A DNA stretch of 64,000 nucleotides. Origin: Thermohalobaculum sp951813525. Its GTDB lineage: Bacteria; Pseudomonadota; Alphaproteobacteria; Rhodobacterales; Rhodobacteraceae. The notes below the pieces were generated by a model, which saw nothing but the letters and a program-made list of their open reading frames with translations, was not told the origin of the DNA and searched no databases. A program made the translations under genes and the position numbers. The stretch is taken from the NCBI GenBank assembly GCA_951813525.2, contig CATOTJ020000002.1, forward strand, positions 1,488,001 through 1,552,000. Direction: 5' to 3'. Positions 52,389 through 61,954 of this stretch are shown piece after piece; the first letter of the stretch is position 1; every line of letters begins with the position of its first letter.

Positions 52389-52855
52389 CGCCCGTTCAGA
52401 ATCAGATCATCCGCCAGAACATGGTCCTCGAGATCATCTTCCGCGACTTCGTATTCCGGAACCAGCGGCCCGTTCAAGGCCACCCCGGCCTCGGCCACGG
52501 TTTCGCGCCTGCCCGAGATCAGCGGATGCCAGTCCGCCAGCCCCTTGCCTTCGTGCAGGCGCCGATAGGCGCAGGTCGCAGGCATCCATTCCGCCGTTTC
52601 GTCCAGATTTTCAGGCGTCAGCGACACACAGCCCTGCACGAACATCCGGCGCAGCGCGTATTGCGAACAGGTGCGGGTTTCGGCATCGAACAGGCGGCAG
52701 GTCACATTGGTGTAGTGAACGCGGCCAGTGTCCTCGTCCTCCAGCTTCAGAAGACAGCACTTGCCACAGCCGTCGCACAGCGCCTCCCACTCTTCCGAGG
52801 TCATATCCTCCAGCGCGACCGCCTCCCAAAAGCGCGGCCTCATCTTTGTGGCCAA
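52385..52855 (-). CDS. YcgN-family cysteine cluster protein (UPF0260)
   Basis: The 156-residue protein is a member of the UPF0260 YcgN family. The cysteine-rich motif LCDGCGKCCLLKLED opens it, followed by VTCRLFDAETRTCSQY, a VQGCVSL stretch and WMPATCAYRRL. Such clusters probably bind zinc or iron. Function is not known in any species. It overlaps the MFS gene upstream by 16 bp and the GST gene downstream by 4 bp, so it is in a tight operon. Confidence 0.92.
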   Translation of the reverse strand: MATKMRPRFWEAVALEDMTSEEWEALCDGCGKCCLLKLEDEDTGRVHYTNVTCRLFDAETRTCSQYALRRMFVQGCVSLTPENLDETAEWMPATCAYRRLHEGKGLADWHPLISGRRETVAEAGVALNGPLVPEYEVAEDDLEDHVLADDLILNGR

Positions 52856-54264
52856 ATTGACAGCGCGATGCGCCCAAGGGCCGTGTCCGGTGCCCAGCGC
52901 GCCACGATCAGACAGACCGGCAGACCCGTCAGCGTAAACAGGGCAAGGATATCGGCGGTCGTCAGGCCAACCATGACCAGAACAGCGCCCAGCCCGGCCG
53001 AGACGACCATGCCCGACGCATCCAAAACGTTCGAGCAGGCGATGTAACGCGCCCGCTCGGCATCCGGGGCCTCAACCTGCAAAATCGCATTCAACGGTGT
53101 GACGTAAATCCCGGCAAAGATGGCAACCAGGATAAAATCAATCAGAACGCGCCAGGCACCGAAGGTCGAGAAAAACTCGCTGACCGTCAGACAGGGCGTG
53201 ACCAACTGGTTCATCGGTGTTTCCCGGCAGGCAATCACCCTTGCCGCCAACTCGCCCGTAGGGATCGCAGCCGACGCCGCGAACCAAAGCTCGACCGCGA
53301 CGATCGCCAGTCCAAGCGCCCCGACCGGTGCCAAGTTTGCCGATATTCGGCCCTTCGACAGGACACTGCTGGCAACGGCGCCGCAAGCGATGCCTATCGA
53401 GAAGGCCGCCAACAGGATGGTCAGGACCGAATAGTTGGCGCCAAAGGTTTCCCGAACCAGCGACGAGAGCAAGGCCAGGAACGTCGCGCCCAGAAACCAG
53501 AACCAAGAGATCGCCAGGATCACCCTGAACGCCGGCCAATTCGCGCGGCATCTCGCGACCAGATGCCAGATCGCCCGAGGAAAGAACCAGTCGACTTTGG
53601 GCGCACCGCCCTGCGCGGGCGCAGGCGGGGTATATAGGCTGGCAATAAATCCAACCACAGCAACAGCTACGACCGTCACCGAGACCAGCAAAACCCCTCT
53701 TTCAGTCAGGATCAGCTCGTTGCCCAGGATCGTACCGAAGATAATGGCCAAGAAGGTCGCGCCCTGCACCAGCGCGTTCCCGCCCAACAGCTCGCTGCGG
53801 TCCAGATATTGCGGCAGGATCGAATATTTGACCGGCGCGAACATCGCGGATTGGGCACCCATCAGGAACAGAACCAGATACAGGAACCCAATGCTCTGCG
53901 TGTAATATCCAATGACCGCCATGCCCATCACGACGATTTCCCAGGCCTTGACCCAGCGGATCATCCTGGCCTTGTCGATCCGGTCGGCGATCTGGCCTGC
54001 AGTCGGGGTGACGATGGCAAAGGGTAGGATGAAAAGCGCCGACGCCAACAGCCCCAGCAGCGGGATCGACAAGCCGACCTGATCGGCCAGGCGATAAGTG
54101 ATCAGCGCAATAAAGGCTTTCTGGAAGACCTGATCGTTAAAGGCCCCCAGGAACTGCACGACAAACAGCGGCAGAAAACGGCGTGTCTTCAAAAGGGCGA
54201 ACTGGCTTTTGGCCGGCTCGTTCGGTCCACCAACCGGCTGGTCCGGCGCAGTTTGCTCGGTCAT
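52840..54264 (-). CDS. MFS transporter, LplT-like
   Basis: The 474-residue membrane protein resembles LplT, which flips lysophospholipids across the inner membrane in E. coli. The N-terminal FLPLFVVQFLGAFNDQVFQKA matches that family's signature. Twelve hydrophobic segments can be counted, with a soluble loop near residues 200-240. It lies 167 bp downstream of plsC, which fits a lysophospholipid recycling pair. The usual Aas acyl-ACP synthetase domain is absent, so the substrate is an inference. Confidence 0.82.
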   Translation of the reverse strand: MTEQTAPDQPVGGPNEPAKSQFALLKTRRFLPLFVVQFLGAFNDQVFQKAFIALITYRLADQVGLSIPLLGLLASALFILPFAIVTPTAGQIADRIDKARMIRWVKAWEIVVMGMAVIGYYTQSIGFLYLVLFLMGAQSAMFAPVKYSILPQYLDRSELLGGNALVQGATFLAIIFGTILGNELILTERGVLLVSVTVVAVAVVGFIASLYTPPAPAQGGAPKVDWFFPRAIWHLVARCRANWPAFRVILAISWFWFLGATFLALLSSLVRETFGANYSVLTILLAAFSIGIACGAVASSVLSKGRISANLAPVGALGLAIVAVELWFAASAAIPTGELAARVIACRETPMNQLVTPCLTVSEFFSTFGAWRVLIDFILVAIFAGIYVTPLNAILQVEAPDAERARYIACSNVLDASGMVVSAGLGAVLVMVGLTTADILALFTLTGLPVCLIVARWAPDTALGRIALSIWPQR

Positions 54265-54431
54265 TGGGTTTCACCCATTTTTGCTGCCTCTGACCGGCAG
54301 GATAGACGCATTACGGTTCCGCCGCGAGACATATCACACAGCCGCCGACTGCCCGCTGCGGGAACAGCAACCTGCGCCGAATTCCCGGATTAATCACCAC
54401 ATGGCCGTGCCAACAACTGCCCGGTCCGGCG

Positions 54432-55298
54432 TTACTTTTCGGCGGTCCTGACGTTTGGCGCGCTCGCCGTCAGCACCCTATTCGGGACGACCGGGCGCGG
54501 AACACGCGACTCGATCACCTCGCCGTGATTATTGACGCCCGAGTAATATCGCTCGCGCGCCGTCGCCAGCATCTCGGGCGGGGCTGTTTCCTCAATCAGT
54601 TCCCAAGTGCGGGTCTCGATCCGGCTTTCCATCTCGAACATGAACTCCTCGAACGGCAATCCCGGCGGGATCGGCTCCAGAAATTCGATTACACCGATGG
54701 TGCCTGGGTTCTTGCGCCACCGACGCTGCGGCCAAACAACTCCCAGTGATGCGGCCACGGGCACAACCTCCTGTTCGGTCGCCACATAGATCCGGCCAAC
54801 CCCGTTCTTATAGCGTTCGCGCGCGCCCAGCTTCATCAATTCGCCTTCCGGATAGACCACCAGACCCCGCTTCTCACTGCGAATGCGCAAGGCCCCCTCA
54901 ATCGCCTGATCCGTGCGCCCCTGCGGACCCGCATCGACGGCCACGATGACACAGCCCAGTTTGCGCAGGATCGTGCCGAAAAAGGGCAATCGCTCCAGTT
55001 CTTTCATCGCGATGGCGGTGACATCCCACATGGCCCCGCCCAACATCACGATATCCAGCTCGGATTGGTGTTTCGAGACGATCAGTTGCGCCTTGCCCGG
55101 TTTCAGGTGATGCGCGCCGCGCACTTCAATCCGGGCGCTCAATATAAGGCGCAGCATAACCATATTTGCGCGGCCCCAGAACTTTACCGCGCGCCACATG
55201 GCCTGCCGCGTCGAAACCTTCGCAATGATCCAACAGGTCATCGCCACCAGAAAGGTGAACGAATAAAAGTACAGGTTGAAGATGGTCGAGCGGATCAT
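54432..55298 (-). CDS. plsC: 1-acylglycerol-3-phosphate acyltransferase-like (PlsC)
   Basis: PlsC adds the second acyl chain in phosphatidic acid synthesis. The 288-residue membrane-associated protein has an N-terminal hydrophobic stretch (FYSFTFLVAMTCWIIA), the catalytic HX4D motif in SKHQSELDIVML, the FFGTILRKLG region, and VVYPEGELMKLG as the substrate-binding EGT-like motif. It overlaps ribF by ATGA. The C-terminal 40 residues are poorly conserved. Confidence 0.9.
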   Translation of the reverse strand: MIRSTIFNLYFYSFTFLVAMTCWIIAKVSTRQAMWRAVKFWGRANMVMLRLILSARIEVRGAHHLKPGKAQLIVSKHQSELDIVMLGGAMWDVTAIAMKELERLPFFGTILRKLGCVIVAVDAGPQGRTDQAIEGALRIRSEKRGLVVYPEGELMKLGARERYKNGVGRIYVATEQEVVPVAASLGVVWPQRRWRKNPGTIGVIEFLEPIPPGLPFEEFMFEMESRIETRTWELIEETAPPEMLATARERYYSGVNNHGEVIESRVPRPVVPNRVLTASAPNVRTAEK

Positions 55299-56239
55299 GC
55301 CGGCACCTCGGCGCGCGCTAAAACCTTCTGCGCCTCGGCGCTATCGCGATCCATCTGCTCGATCAGCGGGCCAATGCCGTCGAACGCCACCTCTCCCCGC
55401 AAGTACCGGACCAGACCGACCGATATTTCGCACCCATAGATATCGCCGTTAAAGTCGAACAGATGCACCTCGAAATTCGGGGCATTTACACCGAATGTCG
55501 GCCGCTCTCCGATGCTGGCGACACCGGCATACCGGCCTGTCTTTGGCCCGCCCAGCACATCGACCCAGGTGGCATAGATCCCAAAGCGCGGGATCAATTG
55601 CTCGCCGAACGCCAGATTTGCAGTGGGGTAACCCAGATCCCGGCCACGCTGATCGCCCTGAACCACCGGCCCCGACACTGTGTGCCAACGGCCCAGTTGG
55701 CGCGCCGCCTCGTCGCAGCGCCCCTCCTCGATCAAAACCCGGATCGCGGTCGAGGCAAAGTCCCCGCTTTCGTCGCCGACCAATTCGTGAATGGTAACGC
55801 CGAACCCCAGATCGGCGCCCATCGACCGCAGCAGCACCGCATCGCCCCGGCGTCCTTTGCCAAAGTGAAAGTCGGCGCCGACGACCAAGTGGCGAATGCC
55901 CAGACCGTCGCGCAACACGTCGTGCACAAATGCCTCGGCCTCCATTCCCGCCAGCGCTTTGTCGAATGTCAGATTGTACAGCACATCCACGCCGCCGGCC
56001 GCCAGAAGGCGGGCCTTTTCACCCGTCGTTGTCAGACGAAAGGGCGGTGCATCCGGTTGGAACAGTCGGCGCGGATGCGGCTCGAACGTGATGACGCCGA
56101 CCGGCGCACCGCCCGCGGCGCACGCAGCATCCTCGATCAGGACCCGGTGGCCCAAATGAACGCCGTCGAAATTGCCGATGGCAGCCGAGGCACCGCGGCT
56201 TGCCGCGTCCAACCCCTGATAGCCATCGATGATTTTCAT
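55295..56239 (-). CDS. ribF: Bifunctional riboflavin kinase / FAD synthetase
   Basis: RibF phosphorylates riboflavin to FMN and adenylates it to FAD. The 314-residue protein has the FAD synthetase N-terminal domain (AIGNFDGVHLGHRVLIEDA, with the HxGH ATP motif) and the kinase C-terminal domain (GRDLGYPTANLAF). The ATG at 56,239 is eight bases after AGGGG and is chosen; a GTG three codons earlier is possible. It is upstream of plsC with a 4-bp overlap, and the MaoC gene is 40 bp before it. Confidence 0.95.
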   Translation of the reverse strand: MKIIDGYQGLDAASRGASAAIGNFDGVHLGHRVLIEDAACAAGGAPVGVITFEPHPRRLFQPDAPPFRLTTTGEKARLLAAGGVDVLYNLTFDKALAGMEAEAFVHDVLRDGLGIRHLVVGADFHFGKGRRGDAVLLRSMGADLGFGVTIHELVGDESGDFASTAIRVLIEEGRCDEAARQLGRWHTVSGPVVQGDQRGRDLGYPTANLAFGEQLIPRFGIYATWVDVLGGPKTGRYAGVASIGERPTFGVNAPNFEVHLFDFNGDIYGCEISVGLVRYLRGEVAFDGIGPLIEQMDRDSAEAQKVLARAEVPA

Positions 56240-56279
56240 CGCCCGCACCCCTTGCAGGGCGCGTCTGGCGGCGCCCTTG

Positions 56280-56729
56280 TCAGTCCAGCTTTTTAGACGG
56301 CGCCAGAACCAGCGCCTCGCCCTTCAGAACGGGTGTATCACCGACCCGGCAGACGCAATCAAGGGTCACACGCCGCTTGGCATGGTTGATATCTGCTACG
56401 CGAACTTCGGCCCTGACGGTGTCATTGGGGCGCACCGGCGCCAGAAACTTCAGGTTCTGTCCCAGATAGATCGTGCCATGTCCCGGCAGTTGCTCGCCAA
56501 TCACGGCCGAGATCAGGGCCGCGGTCAGCATTCCATGGGCAATCCGACCCTGAAACATGGTGTCCTGGGCATAGTCTTCGTCCAGATGGACGGGATTGTG
56601 ATCGGTCGAAACCTCGGCAAACATCCGAATATCGTAGTCGGTGATCGTTTTCTCGACGGCACGCATCATGCCGATCTCCAGATCCTCGATACAGATCGTG
56701 CCGCGTTCGATAAAACCGTTGTCCAGCAT
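56280..56729 (-). CDS. MaoC-family dehydratase-like hotdog protein
   Basis: The 149-residue protein is a MaoC-like hotdog. The hydratase-like catalytic pair appears as Asp in STDHNPVHLDEDYA and the following His. Other family segments are GRIAHGMLTAALIS and GTIYLGQNLKFLAPV. Such proteins hydrate enoyl-CoA or act on related acyl thioesters. The frame opens at 56,771, but family similarity begins after the ATG at 56,729. Confidence 0.9.
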   Translation of the reverse strand: MLDNGFIERGTICIEDLEIGMMRAVEKTITDYDIRMFAEVSTDHNPVHLDEDYAQDTMFQGRIAHGMLTAALISAVIGEQLPGHGTIYLGQNLKFLAPVRPNDTVRAEVRVADINHAKRRVTLDCVCRVGDTPVLKGEALVLAPSKKLD

Positions 56730-56895
56730 CACCCGCTCCAGTCCGCGCCAGCGCAATGGTGCGCTGCACAAGCGTTAGGAGATTCGCTCATCTCACGCAA
56801 CAAAATTGCGCAATTATATTTCACGAAAAAAATAAGGTGTCGTGAGCAAGGCCCGTCGCGACGGCGAATTCATCGCCCTCGATTAACGCCCCCGG

Positions 56896-57759
56896 TTAGC
56901 GCAGCCGTCCGATCGCAAATTGCGGCGCCAGACCCTGCGCGCTCAGAAACGCATCCATTGGCGCCTGCTCGGGATGTTCGACGTCCGGGCCGAAGTCAGC
57001 ACTGGACAGGCCACCGGTCACGAACAGCGTGTCCAGACCGGCCCTCAGCCCTCCGGGCACGTCAGTCAGAATTCCATCGCCAATCGCAAGCAACCGGCTG
57101 TCCGGCACCGGGGCGCCCCGCAATTCCGCCGCAACCGCCCGGCAACGATCATAAACCGGTGCATGCGGCTTTCCATACCAGATGACCTGGCCTCCGGCCT
57201 CCTCGATACGTTTGGCAATCGCACCGGCACAGTAAAGCCGCTGCTCGCCGCGATCGACGACCAGATCCGGATTTGCGCACAGAACCGGCAGGCCGCGCTG
57301 CGCCCAGCGGGCAATCTCCTCGGCATAATCGTCCGGAGTTTCGATCATGTCATCGCGCAGACCCGTCAACACGATTGCGTCCGCCTGATCCTCGGGCACG
57401 GGCCGCTTGCCGACATCTTCCAGCACATGCAGATCGCGATCCGGCCCGACATAGGCATAGTTTTGTCCGAACGTCCCGTCGGCAATCGCGGCCTGACAGG
57501 CTCCGCCCGACGACACAATGGCATCCCAACTGTCGTGCGGCGCGCCCATCCGGGTCAAAATCCGCTCGACCGAAGGCCCCGGGCGGGGTGCGTTCGTCAA
57601 CAAAATCACTGTCCCGCCCTCAGCCCGGAACCGCCGACAGGCCTTAGCGGCGGCCGGGTAATAGGCCAGACCATTGTGGTAACAGCCCCACAGATCACAC
57701 AGCACCGCGTCATAGCCGCCAGAGATCTGGTCAAGGGACTGGATGATCCGGCAAGTCAT
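56896..57759 (-). CDS. HAD-superfamily hydrolase, TIGR01459 type
   Basis: The 287-residue protein belongs to class IIA HAD phosphatases (NagD/phosphoglycolate-like). The nucleophile aspartate is in AVLCDLWGCYHNG near residue 22. The lysine of motif III is in IWYGKPHAPVYD, and DSRLLAIGDGILTDVPGG supplies the metal-binding aspartates. TIGR01459 members are common in alphaproteobacteria near ribF. The substrate is unknown. It is monocistronic. Confidence 0.88.
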   Translation of the reverse strand: MTCRIIQSLDQISGGYDAVLCDLWGCYHNGLAYYPAAAKACRRFRAEGGTVILLTNAPRPGPSVERILTRMGAPHDSWDAIVSSGGACQAAIADGTFGQNYAYVGPDRDLHVLEDVGKRPVPEDQADAIVLTGLRDDMIETPDDYAEEIARWAQRGLPVLCANPDLVVDRGEQRLYCAGAIAKRIEEAGGQVIWYGKPHAPVYDRCRAVAAELRGAPVPDSRLLAIGDGILTDVPGGLRAGLDTLFVTGGLSSADFGPDVEHPEQAPMDAFLSAQGLAPQFAIGRLR

Positions 57760-58234
57760 GTCGTGCTCCGTCCTGGGCTCCGCATTCCGAATGGCCAGAC
57801 AACCGGTCCACCTTCAGCAAAATCGATCCAGTTCGGTAACGCCCGTTCCGGGCCGCCGCAAGCGACGGCCCGCCGACATATCGCCGCGCGGGCAATGCCC
57901 GGCATAACTCGATGGCCGTTCAAGGCAGAGTGTTCAAGGCCCAGTGTCCCGACCATCGCCGTTGTGCGCGTCTGGCAGAACTGCAACCCCGGGCAAATCC
58001 GTCAGATGTCGGCTTGGAGCACAAACTACTGGCGCTAATTTTGAAAGGTGCTCAAAACCTTAAAGCTAATCCGGACATTAGTCCTCGCTGTCCCAATGGG
58101 AATTCTGCGAGATTCCAGGCGCCCATCTCATTTTGGCATTTGCGGCAGATTTAGGATCACATCGAGATCACCCGTCCATAGAGCCTCTGCATCCAGAGTC
58201 TCTGCATACTTTTGACGAAGCCGCCAGGTCAGTC
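57760..58234. other. Intergenic stretch, no gene seen
   Basis: I see no reliable coding signal in these 475 bp. Short frames on the minus strand have no family character. The region separates the HAD gene from the beta-lactamase-like gene. Confidence 0.6.
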
Positions 58235-59425
58235 TCACTCAAGAGAACCGAGGATGGTCCTGAGTATTCCGCCGCTCACCCACTGCCGTTGGTCGTACAG
58301 CCCGGCGAAAATTGTCACGACAATTTTTTGCTCAGGGAGAATGAAGACAGCTTGATCGCCGTTGCCTGCCGCACGGATGATCTTATAGCTGGGAAACCCC
58401 CTCGTTTCTCCGACGATCCACTGATAGCCATAACCATAGTTGATCCCGTCTGCCCATGTTGAAGGTATCTTTTCAACGTGCCGTTCAACTGAGCGGGCCA
58501 CCCAGTCTGCGGGAATAACTTGCCTGCCATGCCACTGACCGCGATGTAGGTAGAGAGAGCCGATTTTTGCCAGATCACGGGCCGTCAGTCGTAGTCCCCA
58601 GGCGCCGCTCGGCAATGTGCCACCACGCCATTTGCTGGCGCCGACCCATTCGTAGTCGGTGATACCAAGAGGTTTGAATAGCGCTTCTTCTGCGAACTGA
58701 TCTAGGGACCGCCTTGATCTGCGCTCAATGATGCCAACCAATACCTCAGTTAACCCGCTGCTGTATGTCCATTTGGTGCCGGGCGGGTAGACAAGCGGAC
58801 GCGATAACACTTTGCTGATCGGTTCCTCGAACTGGTCCAGCCAGAACTCATCATCCTCCCAGGTTCCTGCCGGTGCAGAGAATTGATTCCACCGCAACCC
58901 CGCCGTCATCGTAAGGGTGTGTTCGAGCGTCACCATTCCAGCGTCCGCGCCAAACTGGGACCTTATGTCCGGAAAAAATTCTGGGAGCGGTGTCGCCAGA
59001 GCCACGTCGAAATCGGTCCCCAAGGCAATCCCAAGCAACGCAGATGTAACACTCTTCGAGACGGATCGCAGGTCGTGGAGCGTCGTCGGTTCAAAGATCA
59101 CATGGCCGAGAGACACACCGTTTGGTCCTTGGTCATAGCTCTCAGAGTAAACCTCATAGACGAGACGCCCATCCTTCTCGATCAGTACCGCATGTGTTCC
59201 CGATCGGTTTCCGTTTCGGATTGAACGTGTCAGTCCATCCAAAAGATAGTCTTTGAATCCGGCGGCACCTGCAGACCCAATAAGCCAGCCATCTTCAAGC
59301 TCGGCAGGTGCGCTGCCTAACTCAATGTCCCTAGATTGAGCGAGACTTGGCAGTCCACTACCCATGTGCCCGAGAAAAACTGTCGCACAAAGCATGTATC
59401 GAGTGATCCAATTGTGGCGAAGCAT
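58235..59425 (-). CDS. Serine hydrolase, beta-lactamase/PBP4-like fold
   Basis: The 396-residue exported protein begins with a signal peptide (WITRYMLCATVFLGHMGSGLPSLAQS). The active serine and lysine are in LRSVSKSVTSALLG (near residues 121-124), and the second motif is WTYSSGLTEVLVG, in place of YxN. Such proteins can be esterases, carboxypeptidases or peptide amidases, and true beta-lactamase action is not expected without further evidence. It stands alone on the minus strand. Codon use is less GC-rich than its neighbours. Confidence 0.83.
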   Translation of the reverse strand: MLRHNWITRYMLCATVFLGHMGSGLPSLAQSRDIELGSAPAELEDGWLIGSAGAAGFKDYLLDGLTRSIRNGNRSGTHAVLIEKDGRLVYEVYSESYDQGPNGVSLGHVIFEPTTLHDLRSVSKSVTSALLGIALGTDFDVALATPLPEFFPDIRSQFGADAGMVTLEHTLTMTAGLRWNQFSAPAGTWEDDEFWLDQFEEPISKVLSRPLVYPPGTKWTYSSGLTEVLVGIIERRSRRSLDQFAEEALFKPLGITDYEWVGASKWRGGTLPSGAWGLRLTARDLAKIGSLYLHRGQWHGRQVIPADWVARSVERHVEKIPSTWADGINYGYGYQWIVGETRGFPSYKIIRAAGNGDQAVFILPEQKIVVTIFAGLYDQRQWVSGGILRTILGSLE

Positions 59426-59807
59426 TGAACCCTCCAGCGTTTTCGGTTCTCAGAGCATGGAGCAGGAAACTCAGCGCTCGACCGTTCGCAGATCATATCA
59501 CACGACAACATAAACCGGAGGCGGCGTGCTTTACGCTGTGTCGTCCAAAAGGTGAGGCGTGTTTCCACACGGCGCGGCCACCTTAAGTCGCATCGGCTAA
59601 CCCTGTACCGTCCACTTTTGCCGCACGATTCCGATAGTGCCAACGGCAGCTTCCGGGGTGGATCGTAAATCCGAGTCAAAAGATCAGATGTTAGCTTCGT
59701 CCCCGACAGCGGGTGTTGGCGCGGGCGCCGCGAAGACCACTCTTCTCGCGAATTTAGTCGCTGCCTGTATAAGTTTGGCTCAGTGCTCTCGCTGCAAGGA
59801 AGACGAG
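59426..59807. other. Intergenic stretch with a repeated motif pair
   Basis: No gene is seen. The stretch contains CGGCAGCTTCCGGG at 59,644 and GCTTCGTCCCCGA at 59,694, the same pair with the same 50-bp spacing as in the next intergenic region at 60,648 and 60,698. Confidence 0.6.
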
Positions 59808-60605
59808 ATGACGACGATCAGTTGGGTTCTGTTTGGGTTGACGTTGGTTTGGGCAGTTCAGGTCGATGCCGCCAACGGTAAAAGCCAGTTCAGTCCATTT
59901 GAAATGGCAACGGTGAACGCCGACGGGACATTCATAATCCTCAGACCGATCGACACGATAATCGTGCTCTATACAGATGGGTCAGAGAGTAACTCTAAAC
60001 TCGGACCTTGCAGGCCAATGGCCGGCGCCGGCAGTCTTACCTACCATCTCGCGGGTACAAAAATTGCCGGCAAGTCGGTCCTGGTTCACGGGTATAGCTC
60101 GAGAGCCAAAGGGGGTCTGCCCAAACAGTCTATGGCCGAAGCAAGGGCGCCAGATCTTGAACGCATTATCGAAGAGTACCATCGGCAAGGGGTGCCACCC
60201 GCCCAAGTATTCGTCTCTGGATTCTCGATGGGAGGATGGACTGCCTTGTTGGTTGGGGTTAGAAAAAAAGTTGAAATCGGTGGTTTCATTGCTTTTTCAC
60301 CTGCCAACGGCGTTTGGACAAAGGACAGGCGTGGACCTCAACACGATGGTGTTGTTGCGCGTCAAAGAACTGCCGTAGCAAATCTCAATCGACTCGATGG
60401 AATGGTGTTTTCAATCTATGGCGATCCGTACAACTCGCCTTCTGATTTGGAGCATCTCGCCAAGATTCCTGGCATTGAATTTCTCACTTCCGAGGCATGT
60501 TCGGCAGATCCACACGGCGATCCGCTCTATGATTGTTTTAGAGTGAAATTTGTGGATCAGGTTCGAGCTTACATTGAAGCCCGTACTCTCGCATCTATGG
60601 ATTAG
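59808..60605 (+). CDS. Exported alpha/beta hydrolase-like protein
   Basis: The 265-residue protein starts MTTISWVLFGLTLVWAVQVDAAN, a signal peptide. An alpha/beta-hydrolase nucleophile elbow FSMGGWTALLVG has Ser near residue 140. Its earlier strand SVLVHGYSSRAKGG carries an oxyanion-hole-like region. A histidine in DPHGDPLYDCF near the end could complete the triad. The frame opens at 59,637, but the ATG at 59,808, behind AAGGA, is the sensible start. The substrate is unknown. Confidence 0.72.
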   Translation: MTTISWVLFGLTLVWAVQVDAANGKSQFSPFEMATVNADGTFIILRPIDTIIVLYTDGSESNSKLGPCRPMAGAGSLTYHLAGTKIAGKSVLVHGYSSRAKGGLPKQSMAEARAPDLERIIEEYHRQGVPPAQVFVSGFSMGGWTALLVGVRKKVEIGGFIAFSPANGVWTKDRRGPQHDGVVARQRTAVANLNRLDGMVFSIYGDPYNSPSDLEHLAKIPGIEFLTSEACSADPHGDPLYDCFRVKFVDQVRAYIEARTLASMD

Positions 60606-60956
60606 ACGCTAAAGATCACATCTAGCGCGGCGTTCGAGTGGGCCGGACGGCAGCTTCCGGGCGCAAACACGGATCCAACGACAATACGCGGATGACCGCT
60701 TCGTCCCCGATTGCTGACTTTGGTGCGAACCGAAACGCAGGTCGGCAGTTAACCCAGATTGAAAAACGGCGCAGTGCTGCAACTCTGACGCCGAACCGAG
60801 ACACCGGACCTCGCATATCTCTGACGCTTAGGTGTGGTTCATTGGGCGACCCAAACCATGTCGTTGAAACTTTCGCCTTTGCTGATAACAGGAAAGGGTG
60901 GTTCAGCAATCGCTGACACCACATTGATGATGCGGCAATCGGACGGTGGAGAGACG
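60606..60956. other. Intergenic stretch with the second motif pair
   Basis: There is no gene here. The CGGCAGCTTCCGGG and GCTTCGTCCCCGA motifs lie at 60,648 and 60,698. The last 100 bp lead into the methyltransferase gene. Confidence 0.6.
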
Positions 60957-61808
60957 ATGACGCGCATCAAGTGGACAAAGCGTTGGCGGACAACAACGGA
61001 CGGGCTGCTTACGGTGTTGGGCCTGCGCGAGCGCGGTTTCTTCTCGCCATACAAGTTCGCCGGAACGGTTGATCGATTGCCGCCAGCCTATCCCGCCTGG
61101 GAGGAACTTTTCTCGGCCAATCAGCTTGCGTTTGTCGAGATGCTCGATACCGTAGCCGCCGACACCTCCGCATTGGAGGCGGCGATTGCCGGGCCGCTCG
61201 CGGCACATTGGCGCCGTCGGTTCTTCAGCACTTTGGACGGCGCGGTCACATTCGCTCTCACGCGATCAGCTCGACCGAAGCGGATCATCGAGGTGGGTTC
61301 CGGCGAATCTACGCACATATTAACTGCCGCCGTCCGTTCCGCCGGGCTTGAGACCTCGATCTGCTGCATCGACCCGGAGCCCCGGGCGGAGATCTCTGCA
61401 CTCGAAATCGACTGGATCGAAGGCGTGTTGAGCCCGGCGCATGTTCCACTTTTTGCCAAGCTCGAGGCCGGAGACATCGCGTTTTTCGATTCAAGCCATC
61501 TCCTGTTCCAGGGCACCGATGTCGATATCATCTACAATCGTATCCTGCCCGTGCTTGCGCCCGGCGTGCTGGTTCATTTTCATGACATCTTCCTGCCCGA
61601 TCCTTATCTTGGGGCGTGGCGACTCCGCGAGTATTCCGAGCAGCTAGGACTGTCAGGCTGGCTAATGAGCGGTGCTTACGAGCCGGTTTTCGCAGGGAAT
61701 TATACGTGCACGGAACTGGCCAACCGCGTCGTGAAAGCTCTTGCGCCGGTCTGTGATGGTCCGCATTTCGGCGCCAGTTTGTGGATGCGTCGGCGCGCAT
61801 CAGCTTGA
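60957..61808 (+). CDS. Class I SAM-dependent methyltransferase
   Basis: The 283-residue protein has the SAM-binding motif I in RIIEVGSGESTHILTAAVR (glycine-rich loop near residue 112), followed by ICCIDPEPRAEI, where the aspartate would hold the ribose, and IAFFDSSHLLFQG and VLVHFHDIFLPDPYLG. The last is reminiscent of cephalosporin hydroxylase/MT_24-type methyltransferases. The frame opens at 60,834, but the ATG at 60,957 follows GGTGGAG and starts the family-like sequence. The substrate is unknown. Confidence 0.82.
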   Translation: MTRIKWTKRWRTTTDGLLTVLGLRERGFFSPYKFAGTVDRLPPAYPAWEELFSANQLAFVEMLDTVAADTSALEAAIAGPLAAHWRRRFFSTLDGAVTFALTRSARPKRIIEVGSGESTHILTAAVRSAGLETSICCIDPEPRAEISALEIDWIEGVLSPAHVPLFAKLEAGDIAFFDSSHLLFQGTDVDIIYNRILPVLAPGVLVHFHDIFLPDPYLGAWRLREYSEQLGLSGWLMSGAYEPVFAGNYTCTELANRVVKALAPVCDGPHFGASLWMRRRASA

Positions 61809-61954
61809 TGGCGGCCCCTGACGCATCCTTCCGGTAGGCCGAGCGGCAGCGTCCGGTGTAGCTTGTGGATCCTGGCGTTTTGCACGAACAACCGCAAAGT
61901 CCCGTGCAGTCCGCCGCCGTGGCTTCGGCGCCCTGCCCGTCTCGGATACAGACG

